From Rheinheimera sp. 1928-s (lineage in GTDB: Bacteria > Pseudomonadota > Gammaproteobacteria > Enterobacterales > Alteromonadaceae): a stretch of 63,715 nt of DNA. Both the position numbers and the translations under genes were made by a program. Below the pieces are notes generated by a model, which saw only the letters and a list, made by a program, of their open reading frames with translations, searched no databases and was not told where the DNA came from. The stretch lies in NCBI RefSeq assembly GCF_029269265.1, contig NZ_JARIXP010000003.1, positions 368,972-432,686 of the forward strand, given 5' to 3'. How positions within the stretch are numbered: position 1 is the first letter of the stretch; each line of letters begins with the position of its first letter. Shown piece by piece: positions 25,730 to 35,637 of the stretch.

Positions 25730-28387
25730 TTAGTCTCCTGCTTGGATTTCAGGCAAAGGCAATTCGACGATAAAACGTGAACCAGTGCCAACACGGGCTG
25801 AGGTGGCTTTGACTGAACCTCCGTGCGCACCAATCATGCCACGACAAATCGCCAGCCCCATACCGGTATTGTGCCTTTTACTGTCGCCGTCGGCCACCAC
25901 ATAAAACATATCAAAGACTTTTTCCCGCAGCGCTTCCGGAATACCAGGGCCACTGTCTTCAATTTCAATGCGGCAGACTTTGCCTTGCTGACTAACCCAA
26001 ACCCGCACAGGCTCCCCATCAGGGCTGTATTTAGCCGCATTTTCCAGAATATTAAACAGCCCTTGTTCCAGCAAAGCGGCATGGGCATAGAGTAAAGGTA
26101 AATCCGGCGCAGCTTCGTATTCCACCTCTACTTGCGGGAAAAAGCGCTTTAAACGTTGTTTGGCACTGCCAATAATATCGGCCACTGACACCCAATCCCG
26201 TTCCAGCTTTAAGGTGCCGTGCCCTAAACGCGTCATATCCAGCAGGTTTTGGATATACCTGTCCAACCGCTGACTTTCCAGCAGGATGGTGCTTAACAGC
26301 TCATTCCGATCTTCTTTAGATAACTGCTGGTCCAGCACCTGTAAACTCTCAGCGGAACCCATCATGGCGGCCAGCGGTGAGCGTAAATCGTGCGAGACAG
26401 AAGACAATAAAGCCGAACGCAATTGCTCCATTTCAGCTTTAAGTTTCGAGCTCTCCAGTTCCGTATTCAGGCTAATGCGCTGCCAGACACTGACTGCCTG
26501 CTGGCTTAAAGTCGCCATTAAATCTCTGTCGTCTGGCCTTAGTACCTGCACAGTCGCGGGAAACTGCAGCACTATGACGGCGATAGTTTTACCTTGCACA
26601 ACCAATGGCAAAGCTGTCCACTGGCTGGCATTGAGGGTATCGCTAAAACGTCCGGCCATTTGCTGATGCCGTCTGGACCAATCAATCATCGCCTGATCCA
26701 AGGCCAGCAAAGGCTGATTTAGCGCAGGTATAAGCTGCTGCTCTGAATCAAAACTGACCAGATGGACAGGGCAGCGTAGCGCCTGAGTTAATTGAGTGGC
26801 CAAAATAGTCCAGAGTTCATCGGTTTGATGGATCACTGTCAGTTGCTGAGCAAAATCCCGTTGTAATTCTGAGTATCTGTTGGCTTCTTTGAGTAGCAAC
26901 AATTGCTGCCTGATACGCGAGGCGGCCGGGCCACAAGTCATACCTATCACCAGCATAAAAATCAGCGTGGCGACATCATCGTTTTTATTCACATTAAAGG
27001 TGAAATAAGGTTCGGTCAGGAAAAAGTTAAAGCTGAAAAACGACAACAGCGCGGTAAAAATAGCAGGGCGGGCGCCATATTTCAGACCACAAAGCACCAC
27101 AGCCAACACAAAAATCAGCACCAGATTGCCACTTTGCAGCCATTGGTCCAAAGCTAAAGCCAAAGCACTGGCGGCTGCGGTAAAAAGTGCACCAAAAGCA
27201 TAACCGGCTTTTTGGCCAAAGGTGCCTGAAGCGGGCGCTGACACTCTGGTTTGTTGGGTCGATTCGCCAGAGCGATACACCGACACTTCCAGTGGTAAAC
27301 CGCTATTAATCAGTTGTTGGTACAAGGGCTTACGCCAGGGTTGCATCACGCGTTTTGTGCCAGCACCCACCAGCACAGCGTTAATACGATGCTCAGTGAT
27401 GTAAGGCAAAATGGTCTGTAAAGTAGAAGGGCCACGCAAAATATCGGTCTGAGCGCCAAGTTCACGCGCTAAGGCAAAGGCCGACTGTAAGCGTTGTTGT
27501 GTCGACTGATACTGCATTTGCCCGGTATCGACCCAGACCACCACCCAAGGCATCTGACGTTTTTCGGCAACACGGCGACCAATGCGGATCAGGTATTCAT
27601 GGTCGCGGCGGTTGGAGATCAGCACCAGCAATTTATCCTGAATCAGATAATCACTGCCACGGGCTTTGGCGTCCTGCTCGGTTTTTAACTGGGCATCCAC
27701 ATGGCTCATCACCAGCTTCATCGCCATTTCACGCAGCGCTGTTAAGGTTTCCAGCTGGAAAAACTGCTTCACCGCCAAAGCGGCATAATCCGCTACATAG
27801 ACCTTGCCTTGCTGCAAACGCTCCAGCAGGTGATTGGGCGCTAAATCGACAAAAACTAATTGCTGTGCACTGTCGATAAACTGATCCGGTACTGTTTCCT
27901 TCACCCGAATGCCACTGATTTGCAACACTAAATCGTTCAGGCTGGCAATATGCTGCACATTGATCGTGGTGTACACATCTATGCCAGCGGCCAATAACTC
28001 GGCAATATCCTGATAACGCCTTTTATGCCGGCTACCCGGAATATTACTGTGCGCCAGCTCGTCCACCAGCAACAGGGCCGGTCTGGCGGCTAAAGCAGCA
28101 TCTAAATCAAATTCGGTTAACTGTTGGCCCTGATAATCCAACTGACGCCGTGGTAACAGCTCAAAGCCTTGCAACAACGCTTCTGTGTCAGCGCGGCCAT
28201 GAGTTTCTACCAGCCCCACCATCACTGCTGTGCCTTGTTGCATGCGCTCGCGGGCAGCATTAAGCATGGCGCAGGTTTTACCTACACCAGGCGCGGCACC
28301 TAAAAAGATCTTCAGCTGGCCACCCTGCTGCTGTTGCAGGTTTTTTAGCAGCGCATCAGCTTGTTGTCTGCGGGAGTCTGTTACCAC
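25730..28387 (-). CDS. kdpD: Potassium sensor histidine kinase KdpD
   Basis: A membrane sensor of 885 residues. The N-terminal KdpD domain has a Walker A motif GAAPGVGKT (30-38). A universal-stress-like domain follows (about 250-365), four close membrane helices (about 400-500), a GAF-like region, HisKA with SVSHDLRSPLAAM (His near 665) and an ATPase domain ending with GMGLAICRGMIGAHGG. It senses K+ and turgor and phosphorylates KdpE. It is separated from kdpC by an outer-membrane protein gene. Confidence 0.94.
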   Translation of the reverse strand: MVTDSRRQQADALLKNLQQQQGGQLKIFLGAAPGVGKTCAMLNAARERMQQGTAVMVGLVETHGRADTEALLQGFELLPRRQLDYQGQQLTEFDLDAALAARPALLLVDELAHSNIPGSRHKRRYQDIAELLAAGIDVYTTINVQHIASLNDLVLQISGIRVKETVPDQFIDSAQQLVFVDLAPNHLLERLQQGKVYVADYAALAVKQFFQLETLTALREMAMKLVMSHVDAQLKTEQDAKARGSDYLIQDKLLVLISNRRDHEYLIRIGRRVAEKRQMPWVVVWVDTGQMQYQSTQQRLQSAFALARELGAQTDILRGPSTLQTILPYITEHRINAVLVGAGTKRVMQPWRKPLYQQLINSGLPLEVSVYRSGESTQQTRVSAPASGTFGQKAGYAFGALFTAAASALALALDQWLQSGNLVLIFVLAVVLCGLKYGARPAIFTALLSFFSFNFFLTEPYFTFNVNKNDDVATLIFMLVIGMTCGPAASRIRQQLLLLKEANRYSELQRDFAQQLTVIHQTDELWTILATQLTQALRCPVHLVSFDSEQQLIPALNQPLLALDQAMIDWSRRHQQMAGRFSDTLNASQWTALPLVVQGKTIAVIVLQFPATVQVLRPDDRDLMATLSQQAVSVWQRISLNTELESSKLKAEMEQLRSALLSSVSHDLRSPLAAMMGSAESLQVLDQQLSKEDRNELLSTILLESQRLDRYIQNLLDMTRLGHGTLKLERDWVSVADIIGSAKQRLKRFFPQVEVEYEAAPDLPLLYAHAALLEQGLFNILENAAKYSPDGEPVRVWVSQQGKVCRIEIEDSGPGIPEALREKVFDMFYVVADGDSKRHNTGMGLAICRGMIGAHGGSVKATSARVGTGSRFIVELPLPEIQAGD

Positions 28388-28399
28388 GGATTCTTTCCT

Positions 28400-29131
28400 T
28401 TAGAAGTTTTTGCCGACGCTAATAAGGAAGCGACTATCACAAAGGTCGCTGCACGCCGCGCTGCTCACAGAAGTTCCGGCGTAACCTACAGACCAATTCA
28501 GGCCCAGTTGAGTAGTGTTTAGCTTGATACCCCAATCGGTATAGCCTGAACCATCTTCGCTTGCTGAAGCTAAAAAGTTTTTAAATTCCAATGTATTAGC
28601 AAACTTATTGTAGCCCAGATGCCATTGCAGCTGCAGCTGCTCTGTGAGTTGCTGATTCCAGTCAGCGCTTAAGTACCAGAATTTACCCACACCAGCGCCA
28701 AAATAATCGTCGGTCAGCGCCAGCCCAAAAGTCCAGTCCTGATAAATCAGCTTGCCGTAACCTTCGATAAAGTTAAATTGATCGGTGCTGTTATCACCTT
28801 TCGGGTAACGGTATTGCATCAGGCCCAAATCCACTGTCCAGTCCGGGGCTACAGCAAAGCTGCGGCCAGCAGAAATATCCAGCTCCATGCTGCCTTGACC
28901 AAATTTAATATTCGAACCCCAGGCACTGGCATACCAACCAGATTCAGTGGCCAACGTCAGGCTACCCTGCAATGCAGGGCCTTCATCGGTTTGTGAAATA
29001 CCGCGGTATAAATAATCTGAAATCAACAACACAGAGCCCGTACTATTGACTGTTTCCGCCTGAAGCGGGCTGACGAATAACAGGCCTGAACTCAGAATGG
29101 CCGCACTTAAAGTCGATACTAGATAACGCAT
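28400..29131 (-). CDS. TorF-family putative outer-membrane porin within the kdp operon
   Basis: A beta-barrel protein of 243 residues with a signal peptide (about 1-25, cleavage after LQA). The opening SVLLISDYLYRGISQTDEGP is typical of the TorF/Gcw_chp family. Alternating Trp- and Tyr-rich strands follow, ending in a terminal LISVGKNF strand with C-terminal Phe. The gene is 12 bases upstream of kdpD and 117 bases downstream of kdpC, on the same strand. It may be co-induced with the pump to raise uptake across the outer membrane; that is inference from position. Confidence 0.85.
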   Translation of the reverse strand: MRYLVSTLSAAILSSGLLFVSPLQAETVNSTGSVLLISDYLYRGISQTDEGPALQGSLTLATESGWYASAWGSNIKFGQGSMELDISAGRSFAVAPDWTVDLGLMQYRYPKGDNSTDQFNFIEGYGKLIYQDWTFGLALTDDYFGAGVGKFWYLSADWNQQLTEQLQLQWHLGYNKFANTLEFKNFLASASEDGSGYTDWGIKLNTTQLGLNWSVGYAGTSVSSAACSDLCDSRFLISVGKNF

Positions 29132-29248
29132 AATAATTCCTGATTAAAGCGGGAGAAAAACTGTGAGAACTGAACAGGTTAGGATTCAGCCCCACAGCGG
29201 TTTGGTGTCCCGTTAAACACCAAACCTGAAACTAATTTCTGTCACTTT

Positions 29249-29899
29249 TTATTGCGCAGAAGCTGAGCCGCCACTTTGCTGCAGCGGAAAATCTTTATCC
29301 AACGCCAGATTAAGCAACAACACATTGACTCGTGGCTGGCCAAAAATGCCCCACTGTGGCGCTTCTGTTTGTTGTTCAACTAATTTATTCAACAAATCTG
29401 AAGGGATGCTGCGTGCAGCGGCCACCCGCTTTAACTGCAAAGCTGCAGCTTCAGGCGAAATATGTGGGTCGACACCAGAGCCAGAGCTTGCCAATAAATC
29501 TATGGGCAGTTCAGTGGCTGCCAACTGATAACGCTCTGTCAGTACAGCACTCTCTGCCGCTACTCTGTCGCGTAAAGCAGGGTTGGACGGCGCTAAGTTA
29601 CTACCGCCAGTCGACATAGGGTCGGTATTGACGCTGCTTGGACGGCCATGAAAATAGACATCACTGCTAAAAGGCTGGGCTATTAACGCCGAACCTACAG
29701 CTTTGCCATCAACCAGCACTAAAGAGCCAGTGGCTTGTTGTGGAAATAACAGGCCAGCTAAACCTGTAACACTGCCGCTATAAACCAGACCACAAGTCAC
29801 CAGCATCACAGCGGCTAAACCCGCAGCCGGACGCCAGATGGCATGATGCGATGAAAGGGCCGATTCAGAACCAGCATGGACAATTAAAGTAGTGTTCAT
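29249..29899 (-). CDS. kdpC: Potassium-transporting ATPase KdpC subunit
   Basis: The KdpC subunit, 216 residues, with a single N-terminal membrane helix (about 28-50, LAAVMLVTCGLVYSGSVTGLAG-like) and a periplasmic domain. Family motifs such as YFHGRPSSV, SGSGVDPHISPEAA and NVLLLNLALD are present. It stabilises the KdpB-KdpA complex. Two bases separate its start from the kdpB stop. Confidence 0.94.
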   Translation of the reverse strand: MNTTLIVHAGSESALSSHHAIWRPAAGLAAVMLVTCGLVYSGSVTGLAGLLFPQQATGSLVLVDGKAVGSALIAQPFSSDVYFHGRPSSVNTDPMSTGGSNLAPSNPALRDRVAAESAVLTERYQLAATELPIDLLASSGSGVDPHISPEAAALQLKRVAAARSIPSDLLNKLVEQQTEAPQWGIFGQPRVNVLLLNLALDKDFPLQQSGGSASAQ

Positions 29900-29901
29900 A
29901 G

Positions 29902-31899
29902 TTAAAACATCCAGTTCAGTAAAACATCAATCAATTTGATCGCGGCAAAAGGCAATAACACCCCACCTAAACCGAAGATCAACATATTGTTGCGTAACAG
30001 TTTTTCAGCACTGATGGCACGGATTTTTACACCTTTGAGTGCCAGCGGAATTAAGGCCGGAATAATCAGCGCATTAAAAATCAGTGCAGATAACACCGCC
30101 ATTTTTGGGTCCGGCAGCTGCATAAAATTCAGCGCAGCAATACCAGGCATAGCGGCCGCAAAAACGGCTGGCACTATGACAAAGTACTTGGCCACATCAT
30201 TGGCTAAAGAGAAGGTGGTTAAAGCGCCACGGGTGATCAGCAACTGTTTGCCTACTTCCACCACGGCCAGCAGCTTGGTTGGATCTGAATCCAGATCCAC
30301 CATATTGCCTGCTTCTTTGGCGGCCTGAGTACCGGAATTCATGGCTAAGCCGACGTCGGCCTGAGCTAAAGCAGGCGCATCGTTGGTGCCGTCACCGACC
30401 ATAGCGACTAAGCGGCCTAAAGCCTGTTCGCGGCGAATAAGCGCAAGTTTGTCTTCAGGGCGGGCTTCAGCTACAAAGTCATCGACACCAGCAGCAGCGG
30501 CAATAGCGCCAGCAGTAATAGGGTTGTCACCTGTGACCATAATGGTGCGTACACCTAAAGCACGCAGCTCGGCAAAACGCTCAGCCACACCAGGTTTAAT
30601 CACATCAGATAATTGGATCACACCCAAAATACGTTGCTGATTGGCCACAACTAAAGGCGTTGCGCCTTGTTGCGCCACTTTGGTGACTATAGGGTCCAGA
30701 CTGTTTGGCACAGCCAAACCGCGGCTTTGCGCCCATTTTTTTACCGCATCGGCAGCGCCTTTCACCCAGTGTTCACCGTTATCCAGTTGCACACCTGATA
30801 AACGGGTTTGAGCGCTGAATGGAATAAACTGGGCATTGTCTGGCAGAGTTTCAGCTGCAGCACCTTGCTCCTGCGCCAGACGCACCACAGATTTACCTTC
30901 AGGCGTTGGATCCTGCACTGAGCAAAGCACAGCGCCACGCACCAGTTCAGACTGAGCGACACCTGGCAGCGCAAAAAACGCAGTCGCCTGACGGTCACCA
31001 AAAGTGATGGTGCCGGTTTTATCCAGCAATAAAGTATCGATATCACCCGCTACTTCAACAGCTTTACCCGACTTGGCAATCACATTGGCAGCCAAAGCGC
31101 GGTTCATACCGGCAATACCTATGGCAGGCAATAAACCGGCAATAGTGGTTGGAATTAAACAGACCACCAGCGCTATCAGCATCAACAGATCAAGTTCGAT
31201 CCCAACAAAAGCAGCCATGGCTGGTAAGGTCGCCACAGCTATTAAAAACACTAAAGTTAAAGCGGCTAACAGCACTGTCAGCGCCAGCTCGTTTGGTGTT
31301 TTTTGTCTGTTGGTGCCTTCAACCAAGCTGATCATTTTATCAAGGAAACTATGACCAGCTTCTGCCGTCACCATCACAGTAATAGTACCGTTCAATACCT
31401 TGGTACCGGCAATAACACCTGAGTGGTCGGTACCGGCTTCACGCAGCACTGGCGCTGATTCACCTGTTAAGGCCGACTCATTGATAGTGGCAACACCTAC
31501 TACAATTTCACCGTCTGCTGGCACAAACTGGCCTGCTTCCACCAGCACTTTGTCACCGGCTTTTAACTGACTGGCGGATACTGCTATAGGTTCTTCGGAT
31601 TCACGCAGCAACTGAGCTGTTAAATCACGACGGGTTGCTTTTAAGCTGGCAGCCTGACCACGGCCACGGGCTTCGGCTATAGCTTCGGCAAAGTTAGCAA
31701 ACCATAAGGTGAAAAACAGGATCAGACTGCTGGCCAGTTCAAAGCCGTAGTCTTTGCCATTTATTACACTGTTGGCTGTCATACCCAGCGCCAGCACTGT
31801 ACCCATCCATACCACCAGCATCACAGGGCTTTTAATCGCCAGTTGTGGCTGTAGTTTTACAAAAGCCTGTACGCTGGCCTGAGCTAAGGCATTACTCAT
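29902..31899 (-). CDS. kdpB: Potassium-transporting ATPase KdpB (P-type ATPase subunit)
   Basis: The catalytic P-type ATPase of the Kdp pump, 665 residues. The phosphorylation site is Asp293 in LLDKTGTITFGD. The actuator motif LTGESAP, the nucleotide-binding KGAADAV region and the hinge MVGDGTNDAPALAQADVG are all present. There are about seven membrane helices. It overlaps the kdpA stop by four bases (ATGA). Confidence 0.96.
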   Translation of the reverse strand: MSNALAQASVQAFVKLQPQLAIKSPVMLVVWMGTVLALGMTANSVINGKDYGFELASSLILFFTLWFANFAEAIAEARGRGQAASLKATRRDLTAQLLRESEEPIAVSASQLKAGDKVLVEAGQFVPADGEIVVGVATINESALTGESAPVLREAGTDHSGVIAGTKVLNGTITVMVTAEAGHSFLDKMISLVEGTNRQKTPNELALTVLLAALTLVFLIAVATLPAMAAFVGIELDLLMLIALVVCLIPTTIAGLLPAIGIAGMNRALAANVIAKSGKAVEVAGDIDTLLLDKTGTITFGDRQATAFFALPGVAQSELVRGAVLCSVQDPTPEGKSVVRLAQEQGAAAETLPDNAQFIPFSAQTRLSGVQLDNGEHWVKGAADAVKKWAQSRGLAVPNSLDPIVTKVAQQGATPLVVANQQRILGVIQLSDVIKPGVAERFAELRALGVRTIMVTGDNPITAGAIAAAAGVDDFVAEARPEDKLALIRREQALGRLVAMVGDGTNDAPALAQADVGLAMNSGTQAAKEAGNMVDLDSDPTKLLAVVEVGKQLLITRGALTTFSLANDVAKYFVIVPAVFAAAMPGIAALNFMQLPDPKMAVLSALIFNALIIPALIPLALKGVKIRAISAEKLLRNNMLIFGLGGVLLPFAAIKLIDVLLNWMF

Positions 31900-33623
31900 T
31901 TTAAATCACCTGCAATAGAAGTTAATTCCAGTGCTTCGCCAATTGGGCCCAGCACCATAGAAGGTAAAAAGGACAGGAAATTCAGGATTAAAATCACTGT
32001 GACCAAAGTGACACCAAAGGTCAGGTTATGCAGAGGTAAGGTACCGTTGCTGACTGGGATCTGACGTTTTTTCGCCAATAAACCTGCAATCACCAGCGGG
32101 ATCACTAGCGGTAAATAACGACCCAGTAACAGCACAATCACACAGCTGATATTCCACCACTGCGTGTTGTCGCCTAAGCCTTCAAAACCAGAACCATTGT
32201 TGGCAAAAGCTGAAGTGTATTCATAAAACACCTGGGCAATACCGTGCAAACCAGGGTTGCTGTTGCCGGTAATTGAAGGGATAGCCACTGTGATAGCTGT
32301 AAAAGTTAAAATCACCGCACTGGGCAATACCAGCAATACACCAAGCCAGCTGATTTCGGTTTTTTCCAGCTTACGGCCAAAGATTTCCGGTGTGCGGCCT
32401 ATCATCAGACCGGCAATAAACACCGCTATCCAGACGTAGACAATAAAGTTCACAAAACCACAACCAATACCGCCCCAGATGGCATTGATCAGCATGCCGG
32501 AACGGGTGACTAAGCCAGCTACAGGGTTCAGTGAGTCATGCATTGCATTAACTGAACCATTGGAGGTTTGAGTGGTGAGCGTGGCCCAAAGTGCGGATAA
32601 GTCGGTGCCTAGCCGTACCTCTTTGCCTTCCATATTACCCGTTTGCTGAGCTAAACCCGTAAAAGCAACATTCGGCTGCTGCTCGCTGTAAATAGCGGCG
32701 CCAACACAAAGCAGGCTTAAAAAGCCCATCACGGCCAAAGACATTCTGGCAAAACCACGTTGACGCAGCAGACCACCGGCCATAAACACAATGGCGATAG
32801 GGATCAGCACCAGCGCTATGGTTTCAATGGCATTAGCTACGGGAGTTGGATTTTCCAGCGGGTTAGAACTGTTAGGGCCATACCAGCCACCACCATTAGT
32901 ACCCAGTTGTTTAATAGCGACCATAGCGGCAACAGGGCCTAATGGGATCTTCTGCTCTGTAAGACTCTGGCCTTGTTCCAGTACCGGTACTGTTGGACTG
33001 GCCTGATAACTTGAAGGCACACCCTGGCTGGCTAATAACAGCGCCACTACAGCAGCTAAAGGCAACATCAACCGCAGCACAGCGCGCACAGTGTCCTGAT
33101 AGTAGTTACCTAAATCACGCTCTTCACCTTCAGCGGCTTCAGCAGAATTACGACCGCCCATCAAACCACGTAATACCGCCAGACAAACAGCCAAACCCAT
33201 AGCAGGAGTAACAAACTGCAAAGTGACAATAACAAAACCCTGGCTTAAATAGCTCAGCTGAGCCTGGCCAGAATAATGTTGTTGGTTGGTATTAGTTAAA
33301 AAGGATACAGCCGTATGCAGCGCTAAATCCCAACTCAATGGCCCTATGCCATCCGGGTTCATCGGCAATACATGCTGGAACATCAACAGCAAAAAGGCGA
33401 TCACGCCCAGCACCAGGTTACTGATTAAAAAAGCTATACCATAGCTTTTCCAGTTCATACCTGCGCTGGCTTTTACGCCCAAAACTTTGAAAATCCCGTT
33501 TTCAACAGGACCAAACACCTTGTCACTCCAATGCTTCTGACCGGAAAAAATTCCGACCATATAAGCGCGCAAAGGCCATGCCAACAGCAAAGCCAAAGCT
33601 AAAATCAACATAACGTCCATCAA
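31896..33623 (-). CDS. kdpA: Potassium-transporting ATPase KdpA (channel-like subunit)
   Basis: The K+-binding membrane subunit, 575 residues, with about ten helices. Four selectivity-filter-like loops are visible, among them TNTNQQHYSGQ, TNGGGWYGPNSSNP, GLVTRSGMLI and AFANNGSGFEG. It is related to Trk/Ktr channels. It starts 7 bases after the kdpF stop. Confidence 0.95.
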   Translation of the reverse strand: MMDVMLILALALLLAWPLRAYMVGIFSGQKHWSDKVFGPVENGIFKVLGVKASAGMNWKSYGIAFLISNLVLGVIAFLLLMFQHVLPMNPDGIGPLSWDLALHTAVSFLTNTNQQHYSGQAQLSYLSQGFVIVTLQFVTPAMGLAVCLAVLRGLMGGRNSAEAAEGEERDLGNYYQDTVRAVLRLMLPLAAVVALLLASQGVPSSYQASPTVPVLEQGQSLTEQKIPLGPVAAMVAIKQLGTNGGGWYGPNSSNPLENPTPVANAIETIALVLIPIAIVFMAGGLLRQRGFARMSLAVMGFLSLLCVGAAIYSEQQPNVAFTGLAQQTGNMEGKEVRLGTDLSALWATLTTQTSNGSVNAMHDSLNPVAGLVTRSGMLINAIWGGIGCGFVNFIVYVWIAVFIAGLMIGRTPEIFGRKLEKTEISWLGVLLVLPSAVILTFTAITVAIPSITGNSNPGLHGIAQVFYEYTSAFANNGSGFEGLGDNTQWWNISCVIVLLLGRYLPLVIPLVIAGLLAKKRQIPVSNGTLPLHNLTFGVTLVTVILILNFLSFLPSMVLGPIGEALELTSIAGDLK

Positions 33624-33630
33624 TGGCTCC

Positions 33631-33711
33631 TCAGAACTTTTCCGGTGCCAACATGGCGTAAATCAACAAAGCGCTTAAGGCGCCAATCAACATCAATAAC
33701 AACCAGCCCAT
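33631..33711 (-). CDS. kdpF: KdpF small membrane subunit
   Basis: A single-helix peptide of 26 residues, beginning MGWLLLMLIGALS and ending LAPEKF, the characteristic KdpF tail. It is the first gene of the kdp operon, seven bases before kdpA, and has a GAGGAT sequence upstream. It stabilises the Kdp complex. It is easily missed because of its size. Confidence 0.9.
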   Translation of the reverse strand: MGWLLLMLIGALSALLIYAMLAPEKF

Positions 33712-33965
33712 CTCGGCATCCTCAGTGGTATAAATCCGCTGCAAAGCTTAGAAGCCAGAGGCGTAAAGTCTCCAGATGGATAAAAGTGAAGGGCGTAAAG
33801 AGATCGTAAAGATTGAGATTTTACCAAAAGAGAGGTGAGCGGGCGTGTTCATTCTGAACACAGAGAAGCAAAATGACATAACAATATAACTTTTATCTTG
33901 AAAGCAAAGAGCTATTGCTTTTTAATGTGCTTTACATAGTAAAAACACTTAAGGATCAACACGCG
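33712..33965. other. Divergent intergenic region, kdp promoter side
   Basis: This 254-base stretch separates kdpF from the plus-strand membrane protein gene. It should carry the KdpE-dependent promoter. I could not single out a convincing KdpE site. An AAGGA ribosome binding site for the next gene is at 33951-33955. Confidence 0.45.
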
Positions 33966-34652
33966 ATGCTTTCACTGTTAAATCTCACTATTGCCATTAT
34001 TGATATTGCGTTGTTGCTTTATGTGATTCGCTCCTTGCCCGCCAGCCACGGCAACGGCAACGGGCAATGGCGCAGGTTTTTTCTTGCGGTACTGCTTTGT
34101 GGCATGACGTACGACAATCTGATTGTAGCCAGCGGTTATTGGTTTATTGAGCACCCCTGGTTTACCACGGCCAGCATGGGACGCTTCTATTTCCATGTGC
34201 TGAGTTTGCCGTTTTTGAGTTTGTTTACCTACTCCATTATTCGCGACTGCGGCCTGACGTTAGGACAAAGCAAGCCGTTTTTTCTGCTTTGCGTTTCAGC
34301 CACTTTGGCTGCTCTGGCTTTTGGTATCAGCCAGGAACTGGTTGGGCTGGAACTGGTGGAGAATAGCCAGTTTGGCATCCGCCGTATGTCAAATGCCCAT
34401 GGTTCGGCCCCCATAGCCACCATACTGACAAACCTGTTCACTATTCTGCTGGCTGCTTATGTATGGCGCAAAAGCGGCTTAAAAATCCTGTTTTTAGGCT
34501 CCTTGTTTATATTTATCGTTAATGGTGCAACTGCAGGGCAAAAATGGGGTTTTATTGCCGGCAATCTGGCTGAAATCGTTTTTGTGCTGAGCCTGATTGC
34601 CAGCCATAAACAAGTCAGTGTCAGGACGAGCCGACAGCAGGTTTCAGCATGA
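33966..34652 (+). CDS. Membrane protein of unknown function
   Basis: I do not recognise this 228-residue protein with about seven hydrophobic helices. The ATG at 33966 has AAGGA ten bases upstream; an upstream in-frame start at 33915 lacks it. Conserved-looking polar residues in membrane parts (YDNLIVASGYWF, GRFYFHVLSLP) hint at a sensor or channel rather than a transporter. Its stop overlaps the start of the hydrolase at 34649 by four bases, so the two are coupled. Confidence 0.7.
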   Translation: MLSLLNLTIAIIDIALLLYVIRSLPASHGNGNGQWRRFFLAVLLCGMTYDNLIVASGYWFIEHPWFTTASMGRFYFHVLSLPFLSLFTYSIIRDCGLTLGQSKPFFLLCVSATLAALAFGISQELVGLELVENSQFGIRRMSNAHGSAPIATILTNLFTILLAAYVWRKSGLKILFLGSLFIFIVNGATAGQKWGFIAGNLAEIVFVLSLIASHKQVSVRTSRQQVSA

Positions 34653-35605
34653 GTCGCTGGCGTCTGCTGTTGTGGCCTCTGAAGGCGCTGTTTCTGCTCA
34701 TAGCAGCTTATATCATTTGGGTGCTGCTGGCGTACCGGGATCTGCCGGTTGAAGAACTGGAACAACGTTATGGTGGCGCTCATCTGCAACAGGTGACGAT
34801 CGATGGTGTTCATCTGCGTTACAAAGTGGAGGGGCAAGGCCCGGTCCTGGTGCTGATCCACTCCCATTTTTACACCATGCGCCAATGGCAGCCCTGGGTG
34901 GATCAGTTAAGTAGCAGATTCACGTTAGTGCGCTTTGATCTGACCAGTCACGGCCTGACAGGACCTGATCCCAGTGGCGATTATTCCCGCGAGCGGGGTA
35001 GCCAGTTATTAACTGGCCTGCTGGATCATCTGCAAATCCAAAAAGCGAGTATTGTTGGTTCATCCACCGGTGCAGGCATTGCCTATACCTTTGCTGCCCG
35101 CTATCCAGAGCGCAGCCAAAGCCTGGTGTTAATCAACGCACCTGGCATGCCAAAAACTTCCAACAAATATATGGATAAACCCCTGCCTGCCTGGGGTGGT
35201 TTTCTGTTTTACCTGCTACCGGAAGGATTATTTGAAGGCTTCTTAAAGGCTCCCATTGTGGATGATCGTCTGGTGACCCCGGAGTTACTCAGCGAATTTT
35301 TCGATATGTACCGCCGGGAAGGCAATCGTATGGCGGAATACCAGCGAATGCGTGCCTATGAAAAAGGCGATGTATCACCGTTGCTGGCCAGCATCACTTC
35401 GCCGGTACTGTTGATGTGGGGAGAGCAAAATCCGCAGTTGCCGGTGGAACATGTTGAGTTATTTAAACAAAAACTGACCGCAAGCAAGGCGGTACAAAGC
35501 ATTGTTTATCCGGGCATAGGCCATGTGATCCCGCTGGAGAATCCACTGCAGTCTGCTCTGGATACTGCACACTTTGTCCAGTCACAGCTTGCTGAGCTGA
35601 AATAA
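34649..35605 (+). CDS. Membrane-anchored alpha/beta hydrolase
   Basis: A hydrolase of 318 residues with an N-terminal membrane helix (about 8-28) and an alpha/beta-hydrolase domain. The oxyanion region is LVLIHSHFY, the nucleophile is Ser139 in VGSSTGAG, and the His is in GIGHVIPLENP. The domain would sit in the periplasm. It may act on an ester; as it lies at the edge of the tetrapyrrole island it is one candidate for pigment de-esterification, but the family is too broad to be specific. Confidence 0.82.
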   Translation: MSRWRLLLWPLKALFLLIAAYIIWVLLAYRDLPVEELEQRYGGAHLQQVTIDGVHLRYKVEGQGPVLVLIHSHFYTMRQWQPWVDQLSSRFTLVRFDLTSHGLTGPDPSGDYSRERGSQLLTGLLDHLQIQKASIVGSSTGAGIAYTFAARYPERSQSLVLINAPGMPKTSNKYMDKPLPAWGGFLFYLLPEGLFEGFLKAPIVDDRLVTPELLSEFFDMYRREGNRMAEYQRMRAYEKGDVSPLLASITSPVLLMWGEQNPQLPVEHVELFKQKLTASKAVQSIVYPGIGHVIPLENPLQSALDTAHFVQSQLAELK

Positions 35606-35637
35606 AAAATTTAGATCATAAGAGAAAGAGTACACCT

